Shown here in pieces: positions 1-7,408 of a stretch of DNA of 11,613 bases. Positions within the stretch are counted from its first letter, which is position 1. Each line of letters opens with the position of its first letter. The translations under genes and the position numbers were made by a program. Source of the stretch: Bacteroidales bacterium (GTDB lineage: Bacteria; Bacteroidota; Bacteroidia; Bacteroidales; NBLH01); contig JAKIUH010000101.1 in NCBI GenBank assembly GCA_021647685.1, positions 1 through 11,613 on the forward strand, in the 5' to 3' direction. The notes below the pieces were generated by a model. The model saw nothing but the letters and a program-made list of their open reading frames with translations, was not told where the DNA came from and did not search any database.

Positions 1-338
1 ACTTTTGGATAGGAGTTGGAAGTGGCGATGTTCGAGAACAAACAAAAATTTATTTTGAGCAAACAAGATTAGGTTTATCCCCCGAATATGAAAATGCGGT
101 ACATAATCAATTTATGTTTGAGTTTGTAGCTTTGGGAATATGGGGCGGTTTAGGTTTTATTATCATTTTTTTTGTTCCCTATTTTAAATTAAAACTTTGG
201 AATGATTATTTATTCAGCACTTTTTTTATAATAATCACATTAAGTTTTTTTGCCGAGTTTTTATTTGAAACGCAATTAGGTATTACTTTTTTCTCTGTTT
301 TTTATGCTTTACTGATGTTTAAAGAAGAAAAAACCTGA
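1..338 (+). CDS. O-antigen ligase/polymerase-like membrane protein, C-terminal part (5' end outside window)
   Basis: The reading frame is open from base 3 to the TGA at 336-338, so only about 111 C-terminal residues are visible. The visible part starts with a GVGSGD loop. A soluble stretch then leads to HNQFMFEFVALGIWGGLGF, followed by two or three hydrophobic segments and a short basic tail (KEEKT). A periplasmic loop ending in a conserved His-Asn pair and then an xxGxxG membrane helix is the usual C-terminal layout of the WaaL/Wzy family (Wzy_C, PF04932). These inner-membrane proteins join O-antigen to lipid A-core or polymerise O-units at the periplasmic face. The two glycosyltransferases downstream support a role in surface polysaccharide. 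Ligase and polymerase cannot be told apart from this fragment. An internal ATG at 114 exists but lies inside the conserved domain, so it is not the true start. Confidence 0.75.
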   Translation, partial: FWIGVGSGDVREQTKIYFEQTRLGLSPEYENAVHNQFMFEFVALGIWGGLGFIIIFFVPYFKLKLWNDYLFSTFFIIITLSFFAEFLFETQLGITFFSVFYALLMFKEEKT

Positions 339-339
339 A

Positions 340-370
340 TTTGCAGTATCCCGCTAATTTTATAGTTTTG
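340..370 (+). promoter_or_regulatory. Bacteroidota-type promoter upstream of the family 2 glycosyltransferase
   Basis: TTTG at 340-343 is separated by 19 bases from TAGTTTTG at 363-370. This matches the Bacteroides -33/-7 consensus (TTTG, about 19-20 bases, TAnnTTTG). The expected start of transcription is near 377, which leaves a leader of about 20 bases before the ATG at 398. It suggests that the glycosyltransferase pair can be transcribed independently of the upstream ligase-like gene. The call is motif-based only. Confidence 0.5.
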
Positions 371-397
371 CTCAATAATTCTTGATATATTTAATTG

Positions 398-1165
398 ATG
401 AAAAAAATTTCAGCAGTAATTATTACATTTAACGAAGAAAAAAACATTAAAAGGTGTTTGGATTCTTTAAATGGTGTAGCAGATGAAATTGTTGTGGTCG
501 ATTCATTTTCGACCGATAAGACAAAAAAAATATGTTCCGGATATAATAATGTTTCTTTTTATCAAAATCCGTTTACAGATTATTCGCAACAAAAAAATTA
601 CGCAAATTCATTAGCAAAAAATAAGTTTATTTTGTCTATTGATGCCGACGAAGCCATTTCACCTGAACTAAAAACATCAATACTTAAAGAAAAAGAAAAG
701 GGTTTCCCCGAAAATGCCTATCTTTTTAGTCGTTTGGTATTTTATTGCGGTAAAAAAATCAAATATACCGATTGGTATCCTGATATTAAGCTACGTTTAT
801 GGAATAAAGAAATTGGTAAATGGGAAGGTGCTTTGCATGAAAATGTTCAGTTAAACCAAAATATTAAACCAAAACAATTAAAAGGAGTTTTGTATCATTA
901 CACCTTTCATACCATTGCACAACATATTGCACAAATCAATAAATTTACGGATATTGGTGCCGAAGTGGCTTTTAAGAAAAATAAAAAAGTGAGTTTACCC
1001 ATGATTTATTTAAAAAGTGAATGGAAATTCATTAGCTCTTATTTTTTACGACTTGGCTTTCTTGACGGCTATTACGGCTATGTAATTTGTCGCTTATCGG
1101 CACAGGCAACATTTATTAAATATATAAAACTAAGAGAATTAAACAAAAACAGTGGAGCAAATTAA
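398..1165 (+). CDS. Family 2 glycosyltransferase, WaaE-like
   Basis: This 255-residue cytoplasmic enzyme has a GT-A fold and should transfer a sugar from an NDP-sugar to an LPS-core or polysaccharide acceptor. The N-terminus reads ISAVIITFNEEKNIKRCLDS, and Asp35 follows in VVVDSFSTD. The metal-binding D-x-D is Asp82-Ala-Asp84 in SIDADE. The later WYPDIKLRLW and G-A-L-H-E-N segments are typical of the WaaE/KdtX group of core glucosyltransferases, where they shape the acceptor site. I start at the ATG at 398. A TTG directly before it (395) would add one Met and is less likely. The 3' end overlaps the next gene by 14 bases, which implies co-translation. The donor and acceptor cannot be told from sequence. 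Confidence 0.85.
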   Translation: MKKISAVIITFNEEKNIKRCLDSLNGVADEIVVVDSFSTDKTKKICSGYNNVSFYQNPFTDYSQQKNYANSLAKNKFILSIDADEAISPELKTSILKEKEKGFPENAYLFSRLVFYCGKKIKYTDWYPDIKLRLWNKEIGKWEGALHENVQLNQNIKPKQLKGVLYHYTFHTIAQHIAQINKFTDIGAEVAFKKNKKVSLPMIYLKSEWKFISSYFLRLGFLDGYYGYVICRLSAQATFIKYIKLRELNKNSGAN

Positions 1166-2162
1166 ACGCATAATAATTAGTAGAACAGATAGTATTGGAG
1201 ATGTAATTTTAACTCTGCCACTATGCGGTATCTTAAAAAATAATTTCCCTGATGTCGAAATATATTTCTTGGGTAAAAATTATGTTAAAGATATTATCGA
1301 AAGTTCTGTTTTTATTAACCGGTTTATAAGTTACGACCAGCTATTAAACGTTTCAAAGCAAGAACAAATTACAACATTCAAAAAATTAAATGCGGATGTA
1401 ATAATTCATGTTTTTCCGAATAAAAAAGTTGCAAAAATTGCCAAGAAATCTAAAATTCCGATTAGAATAGGTACAAGCCATCGTATATTTCATCTGTTTA
1501 CCTGTAACCGGAAAGTCAAATTCAGCCGTAGAAAATCCGATTTACACGAAGCACAACTTAACACCAAATTACTTTATCCACTAAATATTGATAAAGAGTT
1601 TTCATTAAATGAACTTTCAAAATTTTACGGACTAAAAAATATAAAACCCTTAAAAAAAGAACTATCGGTACTTATTGATACAGAAAAGTTTAATTTAATT
1701 TTACATCCAAAATCAAAAGGAAGTGCCAGAGAATGGGGTTTGGAGAATTTTGAGCGATTGATTAATTTATTACCACAAAAGAATTTTAAAATATTTATAA
1801 CAGGAACAGAGCAAGAAGGCAATCTAATGAGCGATTTTTTGGAAAGAAATAAAGATAAAATTACCGATTTAAGCGGAAAAATGAGTCTTTCTGATTTAAT
1901 CTCGTTTATAAATAGTCTAGATGCTTTGGTTGCTGCCAGTACAGGTCCTCTTCATATAGCAGCAGCCTTGGGTAAACATGCCTTAGGAATTTATGCCCCG
2001 ATGAAACCTATTCATCCGGGCAGGTGGAAACCCGTAGGCACAAATGCATCAGTATTTGTAGTAGATAAAGAGTGTAATAAGTGTAAAAAAGGCGGTATTT
2101 GCGAATGCATTATGGACATAAGCCCGCTGCAAATAGCTCAAAAATTGCAAACTTTGCTCTGA
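1152..2162 (+). CDS. Family 9 glycosyltransferase (heptosyltransferase-like)
   Basis: This 336-residue GT-B enzyme belongs to the WaaC/WaaF/WaaQ family, which adds ADP-heptose or related sugars to the LPS inner core in the cytoplasm. The N-terminal motif SRTDSIGDVILTLP carries Gly16-Asp17, which corresponds to the family's catalytic GD. The donor-binding half has LHPKSKGSAREWGLENF and the signature STGPLHIAAALG (263-274). The C-terminus has a cysteine cluster, C308-x2-C311-x5-C317-x-C319, possibly structural or metal-binding. The start is GTG at 1152, because no ATG lies near the conserved N-terminus; the first 14 bases overlap the preceding glycosyltransferase. The two genes almost certainly form one transcript. 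Specificity for heptose is not proven. The stop lies 6 bases from the stop of the convergent gene at 2169. Confidence 0.88.
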   Translation: MEQIKRIIISRTDSIGDVILTLPLCGILKNNFPDVEIYFLGKNYVKDIIESSVFINRFISYDQLLNVSKQEQITTFKKLNADVIIHVFPNKKVAKIAKKSKIPIRIGTSHRIFHLFTCNRKVKFSRRKSDLHEAQLNTKLLYPLNIDKEFSLNELSKFYGLKNIKPLKKELSVLIDTEKFNLILHPKSKGSAREWGLENFERLINLLPQKNFKIFITGTEQEGNLMSDFLERNKDKITDLSGKMSLSDLISFINSLDALVAASTGPLHIAAALGKHALGIYAPMKPIHPGRWKPVGTNASVFVVDKECNKCKKGGICECIMDISPLQIAQKLQTLL

Positions 2163-2168
2163 AAGATA

Positions 2169-2780
2169 CTATTTTGTAAAAGCAATTACAGCAATAGTTC
2201 CCGCAGCCATACCGATAATTGTACCTAAAATAGCATGGTTGACCCTTTTTCGGTTCACTCTGTTTAAATAACCTTCGGTATAATAATCATTATTTTTTAA
2301 ATTATCGGGCAATTGTAATTTTTCTTTCTTCATTTTAAAAATACCTACACCGGCACTGTATGTTACCGGAAGAACAGGTATTAATAAAGCATTCATTCCT
2401 GCAGCTGTAAGCCCTACTGAGCCTCCACCAATTATAAAGCCAGAACCGGTTAGCCAAGGCGTTTTATAATTTGTACGGGCATCATAAGCACCTTTTACAT
2501 AATCGCGCATTTGCGCAACGCTAAAAGCAGCGGTATCGGATAAATCGGGAGCATATAAAACAGTTTCCTTGCCATTTTCTAAACTGATAGAAAACACATC
2601 TTGTTTGGCAATGGTTTTTATTTTTCCTTTTTTATTCTTATATGAGATGTAATCACTTTCGTTTATTTTAAAATCACTAATGCTTATTTTTTTTCCGGTA
2701 ACCAAAAGCATAGTCTCTTGCGATTTTGCTAAGTTTGCAAAAACAAATAGCACAAATAACAGATATAGTGTTTTTTGCAT
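2169..2780 (-). CDS. Exported protein of unknown function with C-terminal hydrophobic segments
   Basis: This 203-residue protein has a clear signal peptide: a hydrophobic stretch at residues 4-17, then AKS-Q with probable cleavage after Ser20. The mature N-terminal half (about 22-80) is a small beta-rich region in which a Lys-rich KKGKIK segment precedes DVFSISLENG and VLYAPD. Similar modules occur in many Bacteroidota envelope proteins. Two glycine-rich hydrophobic stretches follow (about 112-150 and 183-201) and probably span or insert in a membrane. The central part (about 90-110) contains YVKGAYDARTNYKTPW. No catalytic motif is visible, and I do not recognise a named family. The gene is convergent with the glycosyltransferases, with only 6 bases between stops, and has its own promoter candidate upstream. 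Confidence 0.72.
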   Translation of the reverse strand: MQKTLYLLFVLFVFANLAKSQETMLLVTGKKISISDFKINESDYISYKNKKGKIKTIAKQDVFSISLENGKETVLYAPDLSDTAAFSVAQMRDYVKGAYDARTNYKTPWLTGSGFIIGGGSVGLTAAGMNALLIPVLPVTYSAGVGIFKMKKEKLQLPDNLKNNDYYTEGYLNRVNRKRVNHAILGTIIGMAAGTIAVIAFTK

Positions 2781-2806
2781 GATTTTTAGATTAAAATTTA
2801 ATTAGA

Positions 2807-2838
2807 TAAAGGTAAAGGCTAAAAATTAAAAATTCAAA
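2807..2838 (-). promoter_or_regulatory. Bacteroidota-type promoter of the exported-protein gene
   Basis: Read on the minus strand, TTTG (2838-2835) is followed after 20 bases by TACCTTTA (2814-2807). This is a TAnnTTTG box with one mismatch, at the last base. It lies 26 bases before the ATG at 2780. It sits in the 281-bp AT-rich spacer 2781-3061, which must also hold the gcvP promoter. On the plus strand I see only weak boxes (TACTTTTA at 3008-3015, TATTTTTA at 3027-3034), and no glycine-riboswitch-like structure was recognisable by eye. Confidence 0.4.
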
Positions 2839-3061
2839 CCTTTCGTTTTTAAAACTTAATTTTTCTATTCATTTCACTATAAGATATACATTTATAAACT
2901 AATAAAAATCAAAAAAATTATTCTTTAAAAAAAATAATAAAAATATGTTTTACAAAATCATTACAAAAAATTATGAATTTTTAACACATTATAATTTTTC
3001 TTCTTTATACTTTTACATTTTATTAGTATTTTTATATTAAACATTTAAATATGTAAATATA

Positions 3062-5962
3062 ATGGCAGCAGAAAAATTTATTTTCCGTCATAACGGACCA
3101 AGAACAGAAGAAATACCTGTGATGTTAGAAAAAATAGGTGTTTCATCTATAGATGAATTAATTGACCAAACCGTTCCGGCATCAATTCGTCTGAAAGAAC
3201 CTTTAAAACTAAGCAAAGCATTGACAGAGCGTCAATATTATCGTAGAATTCATGATATAGCTCAAAAAAATAAAGTTTTTGAGACCTATATCGGCATGGG
3301 GTATTATGATACCATTACTCCGGCAGTAATTATGCGAAATATTTTTGAAAATCCTGCATGGTACACTTCATACACACCCTATCAGGCAGAAATATCACAA
3401 GGCAGATTGGAAGCTCTTTTAAATTTCCAAACTACCGTAAGTGAGCTTACCGGTATGGAATTGGCAAATGCTTCCTTGTTAGATGAAGCTACAGCCGCTG
3501 CCGAAGCAATGATTATGATGCATAATACCCGTTCAAGAGCGGATGTTAAAGCCGGAAAAAATATCTTGTTTGTAGATAATAATATCTTTCCGCAAACATT
3601 AGCGGTAATTAAAACACGAGCAATACCTTTAGGTATTGAGGTGCAAGCCGGTGATTTTAAGAGCTATAATCTTGATGAAAAAACATTTGGTTGTATCGTT
3701 CAATATCCTGCCGGCGACGGTGTGATTGAAGACTATAGTGAATTTGTGAAAAACGCACATGAAAAAGGAGCTTTAATTTCGGTAGCTTCTGATATTATGA
3801 GTCTGGCACTTTTAACCCCTCCGGGCGAATGGGATGCAGACATTGTTTTTGGAAGCACTCAACGTTTGGGAGTACCTATGGGTTACGGAGGACCACATGC
3901 AGCCTTTTTTGCAACTCGCGAAAAGTTTAAACGTACGGTTCCCGGACGTATTATTGGCATTACAAAAGACAAACACGGAAACTATGCTTTCCGCATGGCT
4001 TTACAAACACGCGAACAACACATAAAACGCGAAAGAGCTACCTCAAATATATGTACGGCACAAGCACTTTTGGCAATTATGGCGGGTATGTATGCCGTAT
4101 ATCACGGAGCGGAAGGGATTAAACGTATTGCAAGTATTATTCACGGAACTGCCGGTACGCTTGCCGGAAAATTAAAAGAACTGGGTTATACCATTGAACA
4201 TGATAATTATTTTGATACTTTAAAAATAATTTTGCCCGAAAGTGTTGCTAAATCTGAAATTGAACTACAAGCACTTGCCGAAGGCATTAATTTCCGTTAT
4301 ATTTCGGATAATGAAATTGGTATAAGTATAGATGAAACAACTCATGTTCAAAACATTAATGATATAATCAACATTTTTGCACGTGCCAATAATAAAATGG
4401 CAAATGAAATCACTGATATTGAGCTAAAAATATATTTTGATGAAAAATTTGAACGTAAAAGTGAATTTTTACAATTAGAAGTTTTCAAAAAATATCGTTC
4501 GGAAACAGAGATGATGCGTTATATAAAAATGTTGGAGCGCAAAGACATTTCTTTGACACATTCAATGATTCCTTTGGGTTCATGCACCATGAAATTAAAT
4601 TCATCCACCTCCATGTTGCCTTTAAGTTGGATTGAATTTAGCGGTATTCATCCTTTTGTTCCCGTTAATCAAGCCGAAGGTTATCATGAACTGTTTAAAG
4701 AACTGATTGATGATTTAAAAGAAATTACCGGTTTTGATGATATGTCTTTGCAGCCCAACTCAGGTGCTGCCGGAGAATATGCAGGTTTGATGGTTATTAG
4801 GGCATATCACGAAGATAATGGTCAAGCTCATCGCAATATTGTACTGATTCCTTCATCGGCTCACGGTACAAACCCTGCAAGCGGTGTTATGGCAGGAATG
4901 AAAGTTGTTGTGATTGAATGCGATGAAAATGGAAATATTAATGCTGATGATTTACGCAAAAAAGCAGAAGAAAATAAAGATAATTTGGCTGCATTTATGG
5001 TAACCTACCCATCAACACACGGTGTATTTGAAGAAGCTATTATTGAAATGTGTGAAATTATTCACCAAAATGGAGGCTTGGTATATATGGACGGAGCTAA
5101 TATGAACGCACAGGTAGGTTTAACCAATCCTGCAAATATTGGTGCTGATGTTTGTCATTTGAATTTACATAAAACTTTTGGTATTCCTCATGGAGGTGGC
5201 GGACCCGGAGTTGGACCAATTGGTGTAGCCAAACATCTTGCACCTTACTTACCGGGACATCCGGTAATGAAAACCGGTGGTGAAAAAGCAATTTCAGCGG
5301 TTGCAGCTGCACCTTGGGGAAGTGCTTTGGTTTTACCCATAACACATGCGTATATTAAAATGTTGGGTGCCGAAGGGCTTACCGAGGTTACTAAAATGGC
5401 TATTGTTAATGCGAATTATTTGGCAGCTTCCTTGAAAAAATATTACAAAATACTTTATACGGGCAAAAACGGGCGTTGTGCACACGAAATGATATTGGAG
5501 TGCCGTAATTTTAAGCAAGAAGCCGACATTACCGAAACCGACATTGCCAAGCGTTTGATGGATTACGGTTTTCACGCACCAACATTATCGTTTCCCGTAC
5601 ACGGAACTTTAATGGTTGAACCCACTGAAAGTGAGTCGTTACAAGAATTGAATCGTTTTGTAGAAGCTATGGTTAGTATCTACAAAGAAATTCAGGAAGT
5701 TAAAGACAATAAAGCCGATAAAACGGATAATGTGCTCAAAAATGCGCCACATACTGCCGTTCATGTTACCGGTGATGAATGGCAACACACTTACGGAAGG
5801 AGAAAGGCAGCTTATCCGCTAAAATGGATTGAAGAAAATAAATTTTGGCCGGCATGTGCCCGTGTTGATGATGCTTATGGCGACCGTAACCTGATGTGTA
5901 CTTGTGCACCTATTGATGAGTATCGTGAAAGCCTTTATTCTTTTGAGAATATAGATGAATAA
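3062..5962 (+). CDS. gcvP: Glycine dehydrogenase (aminomethyl-transferring), glycine cleavage system P-protein
   Basis: GcvP is the PLP enzyme that decarboxylates glycine and passes the aminomethyl group to the lipoyl arm of GcvH. This is the first step of the glycine cleavage system, which feeds 5,10-methylene-THF. The protein has 966 residues, the usual length of the single-chain form, so both halves (GcvPA and GcvPB equivalents) are fused. The N-terminal half has FIGMGYYDT-like GMGYYDTITPAVI and YTPYQAEISQGRLEALLNFQ. The C-terminal half has SMIPLGSCTMKLN, PNSGAAGEYAGL, SSAHGTNPAS and YMDGANMNAQVG. The PLP-binding lysine is Lys704 in LNLHKTFGIPHGGGGPG. The conserved end, GDRNLMCTCAPIDEY, is present, so the gene is intact. 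The ATG at 3062 begins the usual short N-terminus. gcvT and gcvH are not in the window, as is common when gcv genes are dispersed. A strong terminator follows 17 bases after the stop. Confidence 0.98.
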   Translation: MAAEKFIFRHNGPRTEEIPVMLEKIGVSSIDELIDQTVPASIRLKEPLKLSKALTERQYYRRIHDIAQKNKVFETYIGMGYYDTITPAVIMRNIFENPAWYTSYTPYQAEISQGRLEALLNFQTTVSELTGMELANASLLDEATAAAEAMIMMHNTRSRADVKAGKNILFVDNNIFPQTLAVIKTRAIPLGIEVQAGDFKSYNLDEKTFGCIVQYPAGDGVIEDYSEFVKNAHEKGALISVASDIMSLALLTPPGEWDADIVFGSTQRLGVPMGYGGPHAAFFATREKFKRTVPGRIIGITKDKHGNYAFRMALQTREQHIKRERATSNICTAQALLAIMAGMYAVYHGAEGIKRIASIIHGTAGTLAGKLKELGYTIEHDNYFDTLKIILPESVAKSEIELQALAEGINFRYISDNEIGISIDETTHVQNINDIINIFARANNKMANEITDIELKIYFDEKFERKSEFLQLEVFKKYRSETEMMRYIKMLERKDISLTHSMIPLGSCTMKLNSSTSMLPLSWIEFSGIHPFVPVNQAEGYHELFKELIDDLKEITGFDDMSLQPNSGAAGEYAGLMVIRAYHEDNGQAHRNIVLIPSSAHGTNPASGVMAGMKVVVIECDENGNINADDLRKKAEENKDNLAAFMVTYPSTHGVFEEAIIEMCEIIHQNGGLVYMDGANMNAQVGLTNPANIGADVCHLNLHKTFGIPHGGGGPGVGPIGVAKHLAPYLPGHPVMKTGGEKAISAVAAAPWGSALVLPITHAYIKMLGAEGLTEVTKMAIVNANYLAASLKKYYKILYTGKNGRCAHEMILECRNFKQEADITETDIAKRLMDYGFHAPTLSFPVHGTLMVEPTESESLQELNRFVEAMVSIYKEIQEVKDNKADKTDNVLKNAPHTAVHVTGDEWQHTYGRRKAAYPLKWIEENKFWPACARVDDAYGDRNLMCTCAPIDEYRESLYSFENIDE

Positions 5963-5979
5963 TATCTTCCAATATTCAT

Positions 5980-6011
5980 AAAAAAAGCCTTTCATTAGAA
6001 AGGCTTTTTTT
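5980..6011. terminator. Bidirectional intrinsic terminator between gcvP and the Crp/Fnr gene
   Basis: A perfect 14-bp stem (5980-5993 pairing with 5998-6011) with core GCCTTTC/GAAAGGC encloses the 4-base loop ATTA. The flanking runs of A on the left and T on the right let it act as a rho-independent terminator in both directions. It serves gcvP on the plus strand and the convergent regulator, whose stop is at 6030, on the minus strand. Confidence 0.92.
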
Positions 6012-6029
6012 TGTATTTTTCTATCTGAA

Positions 6030-6731
6030 TTATCCTAATGAACTAATTCTACGTAATTGATCCAATTCTAAAATTTTAATTTTACGCCCGTCTAAACTGA
6101 TAACATTCTCATGCGCAAAACTTGAAAGTGTTCTAATTGCGTTTGATGTGGTCATATTAGATAGATTAGCAATATCCTCACGCGATAAATACACTTTAAT
6201 TGTCTGACTGTCATCTTCATACCCAAAAGTATCAGCAAGAAATAATAAAGATTCAGCCAAGCGCCCTCTAATATGTTTTTGAGTTAAAGTAACTGTTCGC
6301 TCATTAGAAAGTCCTAATTCAATAGCCATTGCTTTCAACATAGCTAAAGCTAAATCACCATTTTGACGAATTACTTCAAACAAAGCATCACGCTCGATCA
6401 TACAAATTTGACTATCTTCAATCGCAACAGCCGAAGAAATGTAATGATTACCTGCAAAAAGAGCTCTATAACCAATAAATCCAATCGGTTTGGTCATTCG
6501 TACAATTTGTTCTCTGCCGCCAACTCCTTCTTTAATTACTTTAACTTTACCTTTTGAAAGGCAAATTAAACCACTTGGGCGATCTCCTTCCTTATAGATA
6601 ATTTCACCTTTTTTATAGTTGGTGCAGGTATGATGATTATTTAATATTTCTTTTTGAGCATCATTTAAAACTCTGAAAATGGACTCTTTATTTTCTAAAC
6701 AATTCTCACAATAAACTTTATTTTGTAGCAT
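6030..6731 (-). CDS. Crp/Fnr-family transcriptional regulator with FNR-like cysteines
   Basis: This 233-residue DNA-binding regulator has a cyclic-nucleotide-type beta-barrel (about 25-130), a dimerisation helix (about 130-160, AMLKAMAIELGLSNERT) and a winged helix-turn-helix (about 185-225). The recognition region is LSREDIANLSNMTTSNAIRTLSSF. The N-terminus has C8-x2-C11, and C110 falls in EDSQICMIERD. This segment aligns by eye with E. coli FNR ETSMVCEIPFE, whose Cys122 is a [4Fe-4S] ligand. C8/C11 align with FNR C20/C23, but the residue matching C29 is not Cys; C36 and C57 are extra cysteines. The barrel lacks an obvious cAMP-binding RxS motif. Many Bacteroidota homologues respond to oxygen, NO or redox state, but the signal here is unknown. 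The gene is monocistronic between a shared terminator and its own promoter. The start is the ATG at 6731, just before the conserved CENC. Confidence 0.9.
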   Translation of the reverse strand: MLQNKVYCENCLENKESIFRVLNDAQKEILNNHHTCTNYKKGEIIYKEGDRPSGLICLSKGKVKVIKEGVGGREQIVRMTKPIGFIGYRALFAGNHYISSAVAIEDSQICMIERDALFEVIRQNGDLALAMLKAMAIELGLSNERTVTLTQKHIRGRLAESLLFLADTFGYEDDSQTIKVYLSREDIANLSNMTTSNAIRTLSSFAHENVISLDGRKIKILELDQLRRISSLG

Positions 6732-6756
6732 TTTTCCCGAATTATGTTTTGCAACA

Positions 6757-6764
6757 CAAATATA
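6757..6764 (-). promoter_or_regulatory. Promoter -7 box of the Crp/Fnr gene
   Basis: On the minus strand this reads TATATTTG, a perfect TAnnTTTG box, ending 25 bases before the ATG at 6731. Upstream only a weak -33 element can be found (TTTA at 6786-6783, 18 bases away). Confidence 0.4.
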
Positions 6765-6867
6765 AATATATAATCTGAACCTTAAAGAATTTTTATTAAA
6801 AAGTTTAGCATAAAATGCTTAAAATCTATTTTTTGACGGGCAATTATAAAAAAAACATTTTTATACG

Positions 6868-6875
6868 TATTTTTG
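6868..6875 (+). promoter_or_regulatory. Promoter -7 box of the DUF4190-like gene
   Basis: TATTTTTG is a perfect TAnnTTTG box ending 21 bases before the ATG at 6897. No TTTG lies at the expected upstream spacing; the nearest is at 6832-6835, 32 bases away. The box overlaps the in-frame TTG at 6873, which argues that this TTG is not the translation start. Confidence 0.4.
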
Positions 6876-6896
6876 AAGCAAATTAAAATACTTATT

Positions 6897-7358
6897 ATGC
6901 AACAAGAAAATAATCCTACTCAAGGTTTAGGAATTGCCGGTTTGATACTCGGTATTTTATCCATTGTATTTGCAATTATTCCGTGTACTTTACTTTTAGC
7001 CTTGGTTTTAAGTATCATTGGTTTGATTTTAAGTATTATTGGCATCAACAAAGCAAATCAATTACAAGTAGATAAATCATTGTTAATTGCCGGTTTAATC
7101 ACTTCAATTATTGGATTATCGATAGCCGGATTATGGGGACTGGCATTTAAAAAAATGTTTGATATGAATGAGACGATTCATAGAGAATATTATGAGATTA
7201 ATCAAAATACAGATGATGTAGAAGAAGGAAACACGGTTGATTTTGACTCGCTTGTGCGGGAAAATGATAAAACAATGGATGAATTGGAAGAATATATGGA
7301 TGAAATAGAGAGTAAGCCGGAAGCAGCAAAACCGGTTGATAATAAAGCTAAAAAATAA
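6897..7358 (+). CDS. Small DUF4190-like membrane protein
   Basis: This is a 153-residue membrane protein. After a short polar N-terminus (MQQENNPTQG) come two adjacent hydrophobic helices (about 10-52) in the pattern GLGIAGLILGILSIVFAIIP, then LSIIGLILSIIGINKA. A third hydrophobic segment (about 65-84) follows, then a long acidic, Asp/Glu-rich cytoplasmic tail (about 90-145) and a basic end (KKAKK-like). The IAGLILGILS and IIGxxxA pattern resembles DUF4190 proteins, which are small, often multi-copy, and of unknown function. SIIG occurs three times (LSIIG, LSIIG, TSIIG), giving a visible near-repeat in the DNA around 7008-7045. I chose the ATG at 6897 because an upstream in-frame TTG lies inside the promoter box. 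The DUF2752-like gene follows 50 bases later on the same strand and is probably co-transcribed. Confidence 0.75.
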   Translation: MQQENNPTQGLGIAGLILGILSIVFAIIPCTLLLALVLSIIGLILSIIGINKANQLQVDKSLLIAGLITSIIGLSIAGLWGLAFKKMFDMNETIHREYYEINQNTDDVEEGNTVDFDSLVRENDKTMDELEEYMDEIESKPEAAKPVDNKAKK

Positions 7359-7408
7359 GCAGCAAAAATAGCAACATATAAATACACCAATTACAAATTG
7401 AACGTTTT

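Noticed and set aside
2781..3061. Glycine riboswitch or small RNA in the AT-rich spacer before gcvP
   Set aside because: The spacer is almost pure A/T with no GC-rich paired segments or tandem aptamer-like structure. Only weak promoter-like boxes were seen.
5097..5575. Two minus-strand open frames of about 80 codons inside gcvP
   Set aside because: They lie wholly within the conserved PLP-binding half of gcvP and show no domain features.
3062..6731. gcvP and the Crp/Fnr gene as a functional regulatory unit
   Set aside because: They are convergent and separated by a strong bidirectional terminator. Nothing in the sequence links the regulator to gcvP expression.
6873..6896. N-terminal extension of the DUF4190-like protein from TTG 6873
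   Set aside because: The TTG lies within the TAnnTTTG box 6868-6875, so it would be upstream of the expected transcript start. ATG 6897 is in frame and sits just before the conserved hydrophobic core.
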